DNA from: Vicinamibacterales bacterium
GTDB lineage: Bacteria; Acidobacteriota; Vicinamibacteria; Vicinamibacterales; Fen-181
Direction of reading: 5' to 3'
DNA: 64,000 nt
NCBI GenBank assembly: GCA_036504215.1
Contig: DASXVO010000018.1
Location: forward strand, 1 to 64,000
Shown: positions 1 to 9,180 of the stretch, in pieces
How the letters are laid out: each line of letters begins with the position of its first letter
Position numbering within the stretch: position 1 is the stretch's first letter
Position numbers and translations under genes: made by a program
The notes under the pieces: generated by a model
The model's input: only the letters and a program-made list of their open reading frames with translations
Databases searched by the model: none
Told to the model about the DNA's origin: nothing

Positions 1-651
1 CGAGACCCGGTCCTTGTCGATGACGGCTTCCACACCCTTCAACTGCGCCTCCGAGCGCACCACCGGGATGCCCCCGCCACCGACCGCGATGACCAGGACC
101 CCGTGATCGAGCAGCGTTCGGATCACGCCTTCTTCGACGAGCTCGAGCGGTTCGGGCGAGGGCACGACCCGCCGGTACCCGCGCGCCGCGTCCTCGACGA
201 CCTGCCAGCCAAGCGTACGGGCCCGCTCCTCGGCGTCGATCTGCGAGTAGAACGGCCCGATCGGCTTGGTCGGATGCCGCATGGCCGGATCGTCCTCGCT
301 GACGACGACCTGCGTGAGCACGGTGGCCACAGGGGTGTCCAGGCCCACCGACGCCAGTTCGTTCTGCAACGACTGCTGGAGCAGGTACCCGATCTCCCCC
401 TGTGTCGTCGCGTCGCACACGTCGAGCGACTGGCCATATACCTGGTCGGATGCCCGCTCGGACCGCAGCAGCGCCGCGCCGACCTGCGGCCCGTTGCCGT
501 GCGTGAGCACGAGCCGGAACCCGTCCTGGATGAGTCCGACGACGGCCTGCGCCGTGCGGCGGGTATTGGCCAACTGCTCCGCGATCGTGCCCTTCTCTCC
601 GGCCCGGATGAGCGAGTTGCCGCCGATGGCGATGAGTGCGGTCTTGATCAC
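1..651 (-). CDS. arcC: Carbamate kinase, C-terminus beyond window
   Basis: Carbamate kinase interconverts carbamoyl phosphate plus ADP with ATP plus carbamate. In this orientation it usually supplies ATP in arginine or citrulline fermentation. The frame is open from a GTG at 651 to the window edge, giving 217 of roughly 310 codons. The N-terminus has the family start with an IGGNSL motif, and VIAVGGGGIPVV followed by GVEAVIDKD near the edge is the nucleotide-binding signature. The start lies 5 bp beyond the argF stop, so the two genes are almost certainly cotranscribed. The pairing suggests either catabolic use of ornithine carbamoyltransferase or a shared carbamoyl phosphate pool. No ATG start exists nearby and the ribosome site is weak, consistent with coupling to argF. 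Confidence 0.9.
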   Translation of the reverse strand, partial: MIKTALIAIGGNSLIRAGEKGTIAEQLANTRRTAQAVVGLIQDGFRLVLTHGNGPQVGAALLRSERASDQVYGQSLDVCDATTQGEIGYLLQQSLQNELASVGLDTPVATVLTQVVVSEDDPAMRHPTKPIGPFYSQIDAEERARTLGWQVVEDAARGYRRVVPSPEPLELVEEGVIRTLLDHGVLVIAVGGGGIPVVRSEAQLKGVEAVIDKDRVS

Positions 652-656
652 GACTC

Positions 657-1565
657 TTACTTCATCAGTTCGAGCATGATCGCTTTCTGCGCGTGGAGCC
701 GGTTCTCGGCCTCCTGGAAGACGACCGCGCGCGGCGAGTCGATCACGCCGGCTGTCACTTCCTCGCCGCGATGCGCCGGCAGGCAGTGCATGAACGTCAC
801 GTCGGGCCTGGCGTGGCCGACCAGTTTCTCGTTCACCTGGTACGGCAGGAAGAGTTTCCTGCGTGCCTCGGCCTCGCCCTCCTGGCCCATGCTCGCCCAG
901 ACGTCCGTGTAGATGACGTCCGCATCGCGTACGCCCTCGACCGGGTCGTTCGTGATGGTCAGGCGCGCGCCGGTCGCCTTGGCATGCCGTTCGGTCCACT
1001 CCGTCGCATCCGCCTTCGGCTCGTATCCGGGCGGCGTGACGATGGCCACGTGCGCACCAAGGAGCGCGCCGGCGAACATCAGCGAGTGCGCGACGTTGTT
1101 GCCGTCGCCGACGAACGCGAGCTTGACCTCGGTCCGGCCCTTGACCTCGCGGATCGTGAGGAAGTCGGCCATCGCCTGGCACGGATGGCTGTAGTCGGTG
1201 AGGCCGTTGATGATCGGCACGCCCGCTTCCTTCGCCATCTCCTCGACGATGCCGTGCGCGAAGGTGCGGATCATGATGCCCTGCACCATCCGCTCGAGGT
1301 TCTTGGCCACGTCGTGAATCGATTCGCGCTTGCCGAGGTTGATCTCGGCGGGTGACAAGTACAGCGAGAACCCGCCGAGTTGCTGGATGCCCACGTCGAA
1401 CGTGACGCGCGTTCGCAGCGAAGGTTTCTCGAAAATCATAGCCAGCGTCTTGCCCTTCAGCGCGCCGGAGAAATCGGCGGGGCGGGCTTTGATATCGGCG
1501 GCCAGATCGAGCAGGTGACGCACCTGGTCCGGCGTGAAGTCGCGAAGCGAAAGGAAGTCGTTCAT
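657..1565 (-). CDS. argF: Ornithine carbamoyltransferase
   Basis: This 302-residue cytoplasmic enzyme joins carbamoyl phosphate and ornithine to give citrulline. The carbamoyl-phosphate loop reads EKPSLRTR (about 46-53), with Leu where most family members have Thr in STRTR. HPCQ is at 127-130, DVWASMG at 221-227 and the ornithine-binding HCLPAHRG at 260-267. The ATG at 1565 was chosen because GGAG lies about 8 bp upstream; an open extension to 1622 has no ribosome site. Carbamate kinase follows after 5 bp, and pcnB is upstream on the same strand, separated by 163 bp with its own promoter-like sequence. SLRTR also occurs in acetyl- or succinylornithine transcarbamylases, but the HCLP ornithine motif favours the ordinary enzyme. 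Confidence 0.93.
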   Translation of the reverse strand: MNDFLSLRDFTPDQVRHLLDLAADIKARPADFSGALKGKTLAMIFEKPSLRTRVTFDVGIQQLGGFSLYLSPAEINLGKRESIHDVAKNLERMVQGIMIRTFAHGIVEEMAKEAGVPIINGLTDYSHPCQAMADFLTIREVKGRTEVKLAFVGDGNNVAHSLMFAGALLGAHVAIVTPPGYEPKADATEWTERHAKATGARLTITNDPVEGVRDADVIYTDVWASMGQEGEAEARRKLFLPYQVNEKLVGHARPDVTFMHCLPAHRGEEVTAGVIDSPRAVVFQEAENRLHAQKAIMLELMK

Positions 1566-1629
1566 GAGGTCTCCATCAAACAGCTGCGAACAGTGAACGG
1601 TAGAGGCCGGTCTCCCGATCACCCTGCAA

Positions 1630-1666
1630 GCAGGACATTACACCGCACCCTCTCGACGAAGGTCAA
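1630..1666 (-). promoter_or_regulatory. Putative sigma-70 promoter of argF-arcC
   Basis: On the minus strand TTGACC (1661-1666) and TGTAAT (1637-1642) are separated by 18 bp, a good housekeeping-type promoter about 70 bp before argF. Just downstream lies the short inverted repeat CCTGC-TT-GCAGG (1623-1634). Just upstream are two TATGCA copies 20 bp apart (1680 and 1700), which could be regulator half-sites. The promoter would explain expression separate from pcnB. Confidence 0.5.
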
Positions 1667-1728
1667 GTTGCCGGAAAGATATGCAAAGACTGGCTTTAGT
1701 ATGCAGGCGTCTGATTGCCAGCCAACGG

Positions 1729-3015
1729 TCACTGCTGCGGCGTCGGCCGACGCGGCCGGCGACGTCGGCGCCGACGGGCCGGCACGCGCGGCAGGGGCGC
1801 GGCGAGCGCGCCGCTTGCGGTCAGTTCGGCGATGAGCGCGCGCCACCGGCCAACCGTGTCGGGCGCATCTCCGTGGATCTCGAGCCAGGTGACGGCATCA
1901 GCGAACGCGCCGCGGGCCATCAGCGTCCGCACCGCGCGGGGAGAGATGTTCGGATCGCGCAACCGTCGCTGCAGGGCGAGGATCTGGAAGAGCCGCTCGA
2001 CATCACGCCTCGCGACCGGTAGAGCGCCCAACCACGGATGGACGGGTCCGCGGGCCGGGTGGCCGCCATCGAGGCTGAATCCAAGCGGGACCAGCAGGCT
2101 GCCCAGTAGAATGGGATTGGTGAACGAGTCGGGCGCTGACGGGAACCGGTGACGATACGCGTCGAGCCGTGCCAGCGACGACGAGAGCGCGTCGGAGTTC
2201 GCCGCGTCCTGCAGCTCGGGAGTGATCGCCTCCAGCAGGCCCAGCCTCGCGGCGGCCGTGAAGACACGCTCGCTCGCGCCGGTCCGCAGGATCTTGTAGT
2301 ACTCCTCGATGAGACGAGCCGGCGCACTTCGTGCAATCTCCCCGCGATGCCGTCGGATCGCGTCCGCGACGGGCGCATCGAGCGTGAAATCAAGTCGCTC
2401 GGCGAACGCCACCGCCCGCAGCATGCGGACAGGATCTTCGCGGAATCGTTCGTCCGGATCCCCGATCGCGCGAATCACCCGCTCGTGCAGGTCGCGCAAC
2501 CCGTCGACGTAGTCGATAATGGAGAAAGTCGCGATATCGTAGAAGAGGGCATTGATTGTGAAATCGCGCCGGAAGGCGTCCTCCTCCGGCGTACCGAAGG
2601 TGTTGTCGCGCCGGATCAGGAGATCGCGTGCCGCGAGATCCTGGGGCGCCGTCACCTCCGCGGCCTCGCCGGACTCGCCGCCCGCGTCGTCTGGCGCTCC
2701 GTTCGGCGGCAGGTGCTGACGGAATGTGGCAACTTCGATGATCTTCTGGCCGAATTTCACGTGCACGAGGCGGAAGCGGCGGCCGATGATCCAGCAGTTG
2801 CGGAAAAGGCGCTTCACCTGGTAGGGATGCGCGGACGTGCCGATGTCGAAGTCCTTCGGGCGCCGACCGAGCAGCAGGTCGCGCACGCTGCCACCGACGA
2901 GGTACGCGATGAAGCCCGCCTCTTTGAGGCGATACAGTACCTTCAACGCGTCGGCGTCGATGTCGCGCCGCGACAGCGTATGTTCGGAGCGCGGAATGAC
3001 GGTCGGCTCCACCAT
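1729..3015 (-). CDS. pcnB: Poly(A) polymerase / CCA-adding nucleotidyltransferase family
   Basis: This 428-residue class II nucleotidyltransferase adds poly(A) tails, or alternatively repairs CCA ends. The head domain has LVGGSVRDLLLG (about 39-50) and the catalytic DFDIG at 55-59. RNCWIIGRRFRLVHVKFG follows and is typical of PcnB-type proteins. The linker and RNA-binding middle domain follow, then a short basic Arg-rich tail at the C-terminus. A non-conserved insertion (GAPDDAGGESGEAAE) breaks the head domain. The start at 3015 is only 19 bp from the divergent start at 3035, and a TATAAT about 9 bp upstream suggests a very short leader. PcnB and tRNA nucleotidyltransferase are hard to separate by eye. 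Confidence 0.85.
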   Translation of the reverse strand: MVEPTVIPRSEHTLSRRDIDADALKVLYRLKEAGFIAYLVGGSVRDLLLGRRPKDFDIGTSAHPYQVKRLFRNCWIIGRRFRLVHVKFGQKIIEVATFRQHLPPNGAPDDAGGESGEAAEVTAPQDLAARDLLIRRDNTFGTPEEDAFRRDFTINALFYDIATFSIIDYVDGLRDLHERVIRAIGDPDERFREDPVRMLRAVAFAERLDFTLDAPVADAIRRHRGEIARSAPARLIEEYYKILRTGASERVFTAAARLGLLEAITPELQDAANSDALSSSLARLDAYRHRFPSAPDSFTNPILLGSLLVPLGFSLDGGHPARGPVHPWLGALPVARRDVERLFQILALQRRLRDPNISPRAVRTLMARGAFADAVTWLEIHGDAPDTVGRWRALIAELTASGALAAPLPRVPARRRRRRRPRRPTPQQ

Positions 3016-3024
3016 GGCGAGAGG

Positions 3025-3051
3025 ATTATATCAAATGCCGGGCTGTCAAGA
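3025..3051 (-). promoter_or_regulatory. Putative -10 element for pcnB
   Basis: A perfect TATAAT on the minus strand (3025-3030) ends 9 bp before the pcnB ATG, with TTGACA 13 bp further upstream. That spacing is shorter than the optimum. The element sits inside the ribosome-site-to-start interval of the divergent gene at 3035, so the two genes must share or overlap control sequence. Confidence 0.35.
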
Positions 3052-3889
3052 CACACAAGTCCATGCTTCTCAAAGAGTTAGCGTAGCGGCCCTATTGATG
3101 GGGCTGTGCCTGGCCTTTCCGGCCGTGCCGGCGTCGGCGCAAGGCACCCTGGACTTCGCGCGTCAGCTCTACAATCAGGGGCGGTACGAGCAGGCGATCG
3201 CGGCCGCGGCGCGGCTCCGCACGTCACCGACAACAGCGGACGGCGCCAATCTCGTGCTCGGGCGTGCGCAACTCGAGCGATTTCGCCAGACAGCCGACCG
3301 TGCCGACCTCGTCGCAGCACGTGACGCGCTGCGCGACGTCCAGCCCGATCGGCTGACGGGATCCGACCGCACACAGTATCTGGTCGGTCTCGGAGAGTGG
3401 CTGTTCCTCGATGAGTCCTACGGCCCGGCTGCGGAGGTGCTCCAGGGGACGCTCGATCGGATCGGAGACATGGGACCCCGGGCCTGGGACCGCGTGTTCG
3501 ACTGGTGGGCGACCTCCCTCGAACGGCAGGTGCAGGCCGGCAATGCCGACGATCGTGACGTCGTCTACAACCGGATTCGTCGTCGGGCCGAGGCCGAACT
3601 GGCCCGGATGCCGGGATCGACGGCTGCCGCGTATTGGCTCGTTACCTCGCTGCGATCGCTGGGAGACCTCGGACGTGCCTGGGATGCGGCCATGGCGGGA
3701 TGGGTGCGGGCGCGGATGGCCGACGACCAGGGGGTGAGGCTCCGGGCCGATCTGGATCGCCTCGTGATGCAGGCCATCATCCCCGAGCGTGCGCGCCAGT
3801 TGGCGTCGGCCGACCGCGATCGCGAGCGCGCGGCCACGTCGCTTCGTGCAACGTGGGACTCGATGAAGCAGGACTGGGGAGGGCGGTAG
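3035..3889 (+). CDS. Secreted TPR-like repeat protein, function unknown
   Basis: The 284-residue product has an N-terminal signal peptide (hydrophobic AALLMGLCLAFPAVPASA followed by Gln). Helical repeats of TPR character follow, such as FARQLYNQGRYEQAIAAAARL. This is a typical exported scaffold or chaperone-like protein, but no enzyme motif is visible and I assign no function. The ATG at 3035 was chosen because AGAGG lies about 10 bp upstream; longer in-frame starts run back into pcnB. The gene diverges from pcnB after 19 bp, and its stop is 4 bp from the convergent polA stop, leaving no room for a conventional terminator. Confidence 0.72.
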   Translation: MPGCQDTQVHASQRVSVAALLMGLCLAFPAVPASAQGTLDFARQLYNQGRYEQAIAAAARLRTSPTTADGANLVLGRAQLERFRQTADRADLVAARDALRDVQPDRLTGSDRTQYLVGLGEWLFLDESYGPAAEVLQGTLDRIGDMGPRAWDRVFDWWATSLERQVQAGNADDRDVVYNRIRRRAEAELARMPGSTAAAYWLVTSLRSLGDLGRAWDAAMAGWVRARMADDQGVRLRADLDRLVMQAIIPERARQLASADRDRERAATSLRATWDSMKQDWGGR

Positions 3890-3893
3890 CAGG

Positions 3894-6605
3894 TTATCCC
3901 TTGGCGTCCGTCCAGTTTCTGCCGATGCCGATGTCGACGGTCAGCGGCACGGCCAGCGCGACGGCCTGCTCCATGCCGTTGCGGACGATCGTCGCGATCT
4001 CGTCGGCCTCTTCCGCCGGTGCCTCGAACAGCAGTTCGTCGTGCACGGTGAGGATCATCCTCGCGCGACCGCCCTGCGCGTGGCGCGTCTCGAGTGACGC
4101 GTGCACGTCGATCATCGCGCGCTTCAGGATGTCGGCCGCGGTTCCCTGGATCGGCAGATTGACAGCCACCCGCTCGGCCGCCGAACGCACCTGGCCGTTG
4201 TGGCTCGTCAGCTCCGGCACCAGCCGACGCCGGCCGAACAGCGTCTTCACCACGCCGGTCGTCCGTGCCTCGTCGAGCAAGCGATCGATGAACCGCCGCA
4301 CTTCCGGGAATCCCGAAAAATAGGCGTCGATGAACGCCTGTGCCGCCGCCTGTGTCACGCCGATATCGCGGGCCAGGGTGAATGCCGTCTTTCCGTACAG
4401 CAGCGCGTAGTTGATGATCTTGGCCCGCCGCCGCAGTTCGTGCGGGTCGAGGCCGCTGTCGGCGCCGAACACCCTGAGCGCGGTCTGATCGTGAATGTCG
4501 TCGCCACGTTTGAACGCCTCGATGAGCGTGGCGTCGCCGGACAGGTGCGCCAGCACGCGCAACTCGATCTGCGAGTAGTCGGCCGAGATCAGCACGGAAC
4601 CCGGCGCGGCAACGAACGCGGCCCGGATCTCCCGACCGAGTTCCGTGCGAATCGGGATGTTCTGAAGGTTCGGGTCGCTGCTGCTCAGGCGTCCCGTGGC
4701 GGCGACCGCCTGGTTGAAGGAGGTGTGCACGCGCCCCGTCGCCGGGTTGATGAGCTGCGGCAGGGCGTCGATGTATGTGCCCTTCAGTTTCTGGATGCTG
4801 CGCCACTCGAGGATGAGCCGCGGCAGATCGTGCGTGAGCGCGAGATCCTCCAGCACGTCCATGGCGGTGGAGGCGAGGCGCGTCTTGCCCGTTCGCTTGC
4901 CGGCCGGCAGCTTCATCTTCTCGAAGAGAATCTCCGAAAGCTGCTTGGGCGAGTTGATGTTGAACGACTCGCCAGCGAGTTCGAAGATCCGGGCGCTGCG
5001 TGTCGAGAGATCCCGCTCGAGCCGCTCCGACAACCGCCCGAGCACGCCGCCATCCACCTGGACCCCGGCCTGCTCGATCTCCGCGAGCACAGGAATCAGC
5101 GGCAGTTCCAGTTGCCGGTACACATCGATCAGCGCCTCGGTCCCGAGCATCGGCTCGAGGCGCTCGGCCAACTGCAGGGCGAGGTCGACACGCTCGCCGG
5201 CATAGTCCATCACGGCCGCTGGCGGCAGATCGCCAAGTTCGAGCGCCTTCGCGCCACGTCCCCGCACGGCCTCCTCGGTGAGGGCCTTGTAGCCGAGATG
5301 TTCGAGCGCGTTGTCTTCGAGCGAATGCGCAGAGCGCGTCGCGTCCAGCAGGTAGCTGGCCAGCATGGTATCGAAGGCAAGGCCGCGCATCGCGATCCCG
5401 TACCGGGCCAGGACGACCGCATCCGCCTTCAGATCGTGCCCGACCTTCAGTACGGCCGGATCCTCGAGGACGCTCTTCACCACGTCGAGCGCCGCCCGGC
5501 GGTCGGGCTGCGGCCCTCCATCGAGCGCGTGGTGCGCAAGCGGCACGTAACGCGCCTGTCTGGCCCCGGTCGCCACAGCGATGCCCACGATCTCCGCCGT
5601 CACGACCGGCTCGCTCGTCGTCACCACGTGCACGGCGCATCGGCCGGCACGGGCCATGTCGGCCGCCAGCTCGCGCACGCCCTCGATCGTCTCGACGATG
5701 GCGTAGTCCTTGACGATGGTGTCAGCGGTCGGCGCGAATTCGCTGAGAAGCGAGCGGAACCCAAGTCCGCCGAACAGCTCGTAGCACGCCTGGCGATTCG
5801 GGCCTCGATGCCGGAAGGTCTCGATGTCGAACGAGATCGGGGCGTCGAGCCTGATTTGCGCCAGTTCCCGGCTCTGTCGTGCGAGGTCGGGACCGGCGAG
5901 CAGCGCTTCCCGGTACTTCTTCTGTGGAACCTCGCTGGCGCGCGCGAGCAACTCATCGAGCGAGCCGAAGGCGGCAATCAGGTCGCGCGCACCTTTTTCG
6001 CCGATGCCGGGGACTCCCTTGATGTTGTCCACCGCGTCGCCCATCAGCGCCAGCACGTCCACGACGCGGTCGGGCGCGACGCCGAACTTCTCCTTCACCG
6101 CGGCGGCATCGTACCAGTAGCCCTCGTCGCGGGGGTTGAACACGCGGACTTCGTCGCGCACGAGCTGGTACATGTCCTTGTCGCCGGTGACCACGACGAC
6201 GTCGTAGCCCTCGGCAACCGCGCGCGCCGTGATGGTCCCGATGACATCGTCGGCCTCGAAGCCTTCGCACGAGACGACCGGCACGCCGAGCGCTTCGCAC
6301 GCACGATGCACGTAGGGGATCTGCTCGGCCAGGTCATCCGGCATGGCGGGGCGGTTGGCCTTGTAGTCGGCGGCAAGCGCCGATCTGAAGGTCGGGCCGG
6401 CCAGGTCGAACGCGCAGGCGACGAGATCGGGATTCTGGTCCGCCACCAGTTTTCGCAGCATCGCCACGAAGCCGTAGACGGCATTGGTCGAGCGGCCGTC
6501 CGGCCCGGTCAGCCCGCGAATCGCGTGGTAGGCGCGATACATCTGCGAGTTGCCGTCGATGAGGAACAGCACGGGGCGTGATGGGACCAGGTGTTGGGTA
6601 TTCAT
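3894..6605 (-). CDS. polA: DNA polymerase I
   Basis: This 903-residue protein has the three-domain layout of family A DNA polymerase I, used for Okazaki-fragment processing and repair. The 5'-3' flap nuclease spans about 1-290 and begins with FLIDGNS. The polymerase domain holds motif A DYSQIELR (Asp676), motif B RRRAKIINYALLYG (about 725-738) and motif C HDE at 855-857. The central 3'-5' exonuclease domain (about 300-485) looks inactive. The DxE motif is replaced by VHVVTTS near 325-331 and the third-motif Asp is Arg472, although an Asp in motif II (395) remains. Tyr733 occupies the position of E. coli Phe762. The start is the ATG at 6605; a TATACT on the minus strand (6641-6646) is a possible -10. 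Confidence 0.97.
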   Translation of the reverse strand: MNTQHLVPSRPVLFLIDGNSQMYRAYHAIRGLTGPDGRSTNAVYGFVAMLRKLVADQNPDLVACAFDLAGPTFRSALAADYKANRPAMPDDLAEQIPYVHRACEALGVPVVSCEGFEADDVIGTITARAVAEGYDVVVVTGDKDMYQLVRDEVRVFNPRDEGYWYDAAAVKEKFGVAPDRVVDVLALMGDAVDNIKGVPGIGEKGARDLIAAFGSLDELLARASEVPQKKYREALLAGPDLARQSRELAQIRLDAPISFDIETFRHRGPNRQACYELFGGLGFRSLLSEFAPTADTIVKDYAIVETIEGVRELAADMARAGRCAVHVVTTSEPVVTAEIVGIAVATGARQARYVPLAHHALDGGPQPDRRAALDVVKSVLEDPAVLKVGHDLKADAVVLARYGIAMRGLAFDTMLASYLLDATRSAHSLEDNALEHLGYKALTEEAVRGRGAKALELGDLPPAAVMDYAGERVDLALQLAERLEPMLGTEALIDVYRQLELPLIPVLAEIEQAGVQVDGGVLGRLSERLERDLSTRSARIFELAGESFNINSPKQLSEILFEKMKLPAGKRTGKTRLASTAMDVLEDLALTHDLPRLILEWRSIQKLKGTYIDALPQLINPATGRVHTSFNQAVAATGRLSSSDPNLQNIPIRTELGREIRAAFVAAPGSVLISADYSQIELRVLAHLSGDATLIEAFKRGDDIHDQTALRVFGADSGLDPHELRRRAKIINYALLYGKTAFTLARDIGVTQAAAQAFIDAYFSGFPEVRRFIDRLLDEARTTGVVKTLFGRRRLVPELTSHNGQVRSAAERVAVNLPIQGTAADILKRAMIDVHASLETRHAQGGRARMILTVHDELLFEAPAEEADEIATIVRNGMEQAVALAVPLTVDIGIGRNWTDAKG

Positions 6606-6658
6606 GGAAGAGATCGGTGCGCGCGCGGTGGGTGGAAGTCAGTATATCATTGGCCGTC

Positions 6659-7417
6659 ATGCTGTTCGTTCGCAGCCTGCTCGGGCCTTGCGCGCGTGTC
6701 GTGTTGCTGCTGGCGGTCGTGGCCGCGACGGCGGCCGGTTGCCGGGATGGCGGCTTCCTGAAGCAGTTCGAGTACGACGAGGATATCCACCTGGCGCTCG
6801 ACGGGTCGGCGACGATCTACGTCAACGGGTCGCTGCCCGCGATTGCCGCGCTTCGCGGGTTCGAGCTGGATACGAATCCCACCGCGAGGGTCGATCGGGA
6901 CCGGATCCGCGCGCTGTTCACGGTTCCTGGGACGCGCGTGAGCCGCGTCACCAGTTCACGGCAGCACGGCCGCCGCTTCGCGCACATCCGGCTCGAAGTG
7001 GACGACATCCGGAAGTTGCCCTCGAACCCCGCGTTCTCCTGGGCGACGATCCGCTTCGAGCGAACGGGGGACATGTACCGGTACCGCGAGGATCTCGGCC
7101 CATCGCCGAACCGGCCGGTCGGGTCGGTCGGCTGGACCGGGCAGGAGTTGGTGGCCTTCCGACTCCATCTACCGAGCAAGATCGCCTACCACAATGCGGG
7201 CCGCGACAACCTCCGGCGCGGCAACATCCTCGTCTGGGAACAGAAACTGTCCGACCGCCTGGCCGGCCAACCCCTCGAGATGGAGGCGCGGATGGAGCCG
7301 ACCTCCATCCTGTACCGGACATTGTGGCTCTTCCTCGGCAGCGTCGCGGCGGCCCTGTCCGTGCTGGCGCTCATCATCTGGTGGGTCGTGAAGAAGGGCA
7401 AAGATCCGATCGTCTAG
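6659..7417 (+). CDS. Membrane-anchored lipoprotein, function unknown
   Basis: The 252-residue product begins with a signal peptide ending in a lipobox (TAAGC), so it is probably lipid-modified. A C-terminal transmembrane segment follows (about residues 220-242, LWLFLGSVAAALSVLALII) with a short basic tail. The region between is a soluble beta-rich domain rich in Arg and Asp. The general plan recalls LppM-like lipoproteins, but I see no decisive motif. The ATG at 6659 gives the correct signal peptide; earlier starts add a non-hydrophobic extension. It diverges from polA by 53 bp. Its TAG stop shares the CTAG at 7414-7417 with the stop of the convergent gene. Confidence 0.7.
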   Translation: MLFVRSLLGPCARVVLLLAVVAATAAGCRDGGFLKQFEYDEDIHLALDGSATIYVNGSLPAIAALRGFELDTNPTARVDRDRIRALFTVPGTRVSRVTSSRQHGRRFAHIRLEVDDIRKLPSNPAFSWATIRFERTGDMYRYREDLGPSPNRPVGSVGWTGQELVAFRLHLPSKIAYHNAGRDNLRRGNILVWEQKLSDRLAGQPLEMEARMEPTSILYRTLWLFLGSVAAALSVLALIIWWVVKKGKDPIV

Positions 7418-9135
7418 CCCGCATCACCCAGGACCCGCAGTTCCTGTGCCTTCGTCTCCCCTTCAGCCAGCGAGATCTTCACCGCGGACTTGCGCAACTG
7501 TTCGAGCAGCGCGGGTTCGTACCATGAGCCAGGCTCGATATCGGCGAGCGCGATGACGTAGTAGTCGCCTGGCGGCAGGCTGAGGACGTGAAACGCGCCC
7601 GAGTGGTCCGGTCGCACGCCTTGAACGGCCCGCGAGCGCGGCCGCCAGTCCGCCGTGTCGGCGGAAAAAGCGAGCACATAGCAGTCGGCCACCGGCTTCG
7701 ATTGACCATCGAGCACGGTTCCCATGACCTCGGTGGCGCGGTCGCTCAGCACCACCTCCACGCCTGTCGTCGTCATGCCGTTCCGGACGTCGATCTGACG
7801 ATCCGTGATGTCGCGCCCGTTCAGGAAGACGCCCTTCAGCGTCCACGGTTTCGGAAGACCACTGACGTTGACCACCTGGGGACCGGGGACGACGTTCGGG
7901 ATCTGGAACCCGCCGCCGGAACTCACGCGGGCGTTCGCGCCGCCAACGAACGGGATGGGGCTCGGTGGCGATACGCTCACGCGGACCCGGGTGAGATCGA
8001 TCTGCTGGCTCATTGCCGATTGGACGACGATCGATCCGGTGATGGCACCCCCGGCTGACAGGACAAGGTTGAGTCCGGTGAAATCCTGGCTGCCGAGCGC
8101 GAAGGCCTGGGTGGTGACCATCTGCACCTGGCGCTCGCCAGGAGCTGGCGTCACCATGGCACGTGCGATCGCGAGGTACCGCCCGGGCGGGACATTTCCG
8201 ATGCTGAACGACCCATCGTCCTTCACCGAGGCAGCGTACGAGGTTCCGGCGCTGGCTCCGGGCCCTTCGTCGGTCATCACGATGACGAACGGGTTCTGCG
8301 CCGCTCCGGCTTCCGCCGTGACCGTCCCGCTGACGCGGACCGTGGACACAACTTGCAGCATGAAGTCGAGGCCGGAGGCCTCCAGCTGGCTGCCGAGGAC
8401 AACGGGTGCCGCGTCGGCGAGGCTCGTGACACCCGGGAAATAGGTCGGCGCATACGTCTGCACCACGGACGGATCGACCGGTTGTCCATCCGACGACGAC
8501 GGCATCTCCATTCGCGCGGCGGCGGTGACCAGGTAGGTGCCCGGGGACAGCCCGAAGATCCGGTACACGCCACGGTCGTCGCTCTCACCGCTTCCCGACT
8601 GCACGAGGTGCCGCTGGCCCTGCTGGTATTGGTACCGCATCGCGCGCACCATCGCCCGAACCAGCGGTTCGCCGGTTTCATCGAAGATGCGTCCTGTCAC
8701 GACGCCGCCCCGCGGGAGGCGAACGTCGATGTCGCGGGCCTGCTGGCCCTGCGCGAGGACAACCCGGCCGCCAGGCCGTTGCGGACTCCGCGCGCCATGA
8801 GCCAACGAGACGAATCCCGGCTTCGAGGCGACCAGTGTGTACGTGCCGGGCGGCAGGTTGGCGAATGTGTATCGGCCTTCCTGATCAGTCACCGCGGCGA
8901 CGAGGCCGGGGACATCGGTCGACGAAAGTTGGACGCGTGCGCGGACGAGCGGTCGGCCGGAGTCGACCGCCGTAATCCTGCCGGTGATGCTGGCTGTGCC
9001 AGTCGGTCGCACGGCTTGCCCTGTCCGATCGCGCCCGACCTGCTGGCTCCGGTCAGGTCTCGCCTGCTGGCCTCGTGCCGCCGCCGGCCCGAGGAAAAGC
9101 AGGACGGCCATGACCACGGGAATAGCGGGGTGCAT
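7414..9135 (-). CDS. Secreted protein with repeated carboxypeptidase-regulatory-like domains
   Basis: The 573-residue product has a signal peptide (AIPVVMAVLLFLGPAAARG) and then several beta-sandwich repeats of the carboxypeptidase-regulatory-like / Cna-B type. These are recognised by GRITAVDSGRPLVRARV, followed by GRYTFANLPPGTYTL and later variants such as GVYRIFGLSPGTYLV and GAFHVLSLPPGDYYV. Such proteins are abundant in Acidobacteria and are thought to be structural or carbohydrate-associated, with no catalytic function visible. I chose the ATG at 9135; a TTG 36 bp upstream only adds a polar extension. The stop shares its bases with that of the convergent lipoprotein gene. Confidence 0.8.
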   Translation of the reverse strand: MHPAIPVVMAVLLFLGPAAARGQQARPDRSQQVGRDRTGQAVRPTGTASITGRITAVDSGRPLVRARVQLSSTDVPGLVAAVTDQEGRYTFANLPPGTYTLVASKPGFVSLAHGARSPQRPGGRVVLAQGQQARDIDVRLPRGGVVTGRIFDETGEPLVRAMVRAMRYQYQQGQRHLVQSGSGESDDRGVYRIFGLSPGTYLVTAAARMEMPSSSDGQPVDPSVVQTYAPTYFPGVTSLADAAPVVLGSQLEASGLDFMLQVVSTVRVSGTVTAEAGAAQNPFVIVMTDEGPGASAGTSYAASVKDDGSFSIGNVPPGRYLAIARAMVTPAPGERQVQMVTTQAFALGSQDFTGLNLVLSAGGAITGSIVVQSAMSQQIDLTRVRVSVSPPSPIPFVGGANARVSSGGGFQIPNVVPGPQVVNVSGLPKPWTLKGVFLNGRDITDRQIDVRNGMTTTGVEVVLSDRATEVMGTVLDGQSKPVADCYVLAFSADTADWRPRSRAVQGVRPDHSGAFHVLSLPPGDYYVIALADIEPGSWYEPALLEQLRKSAVKISLAEGETKAQELRVLGDAG

Positions 9136-9180
9136 AGCGGCTAGGGTAGTCGGGTTGGGCGGGAGGCGCAACAGGGGGGC

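Noticed and set aside
4101-6581. Very long open frame on the plus strand opposite polA, about 826 codons
   Set aside because: It is antisense to a clearly real gene. High G+C and codon bias on the coding strand open such frames, and the product is Arg/Gly/His-rich and resembles nothing.
7194-7391. Small plus-strand frame within the lipoprotein gene
   Set aside because: It is a shadow frame inside a better-supported coding sequence.
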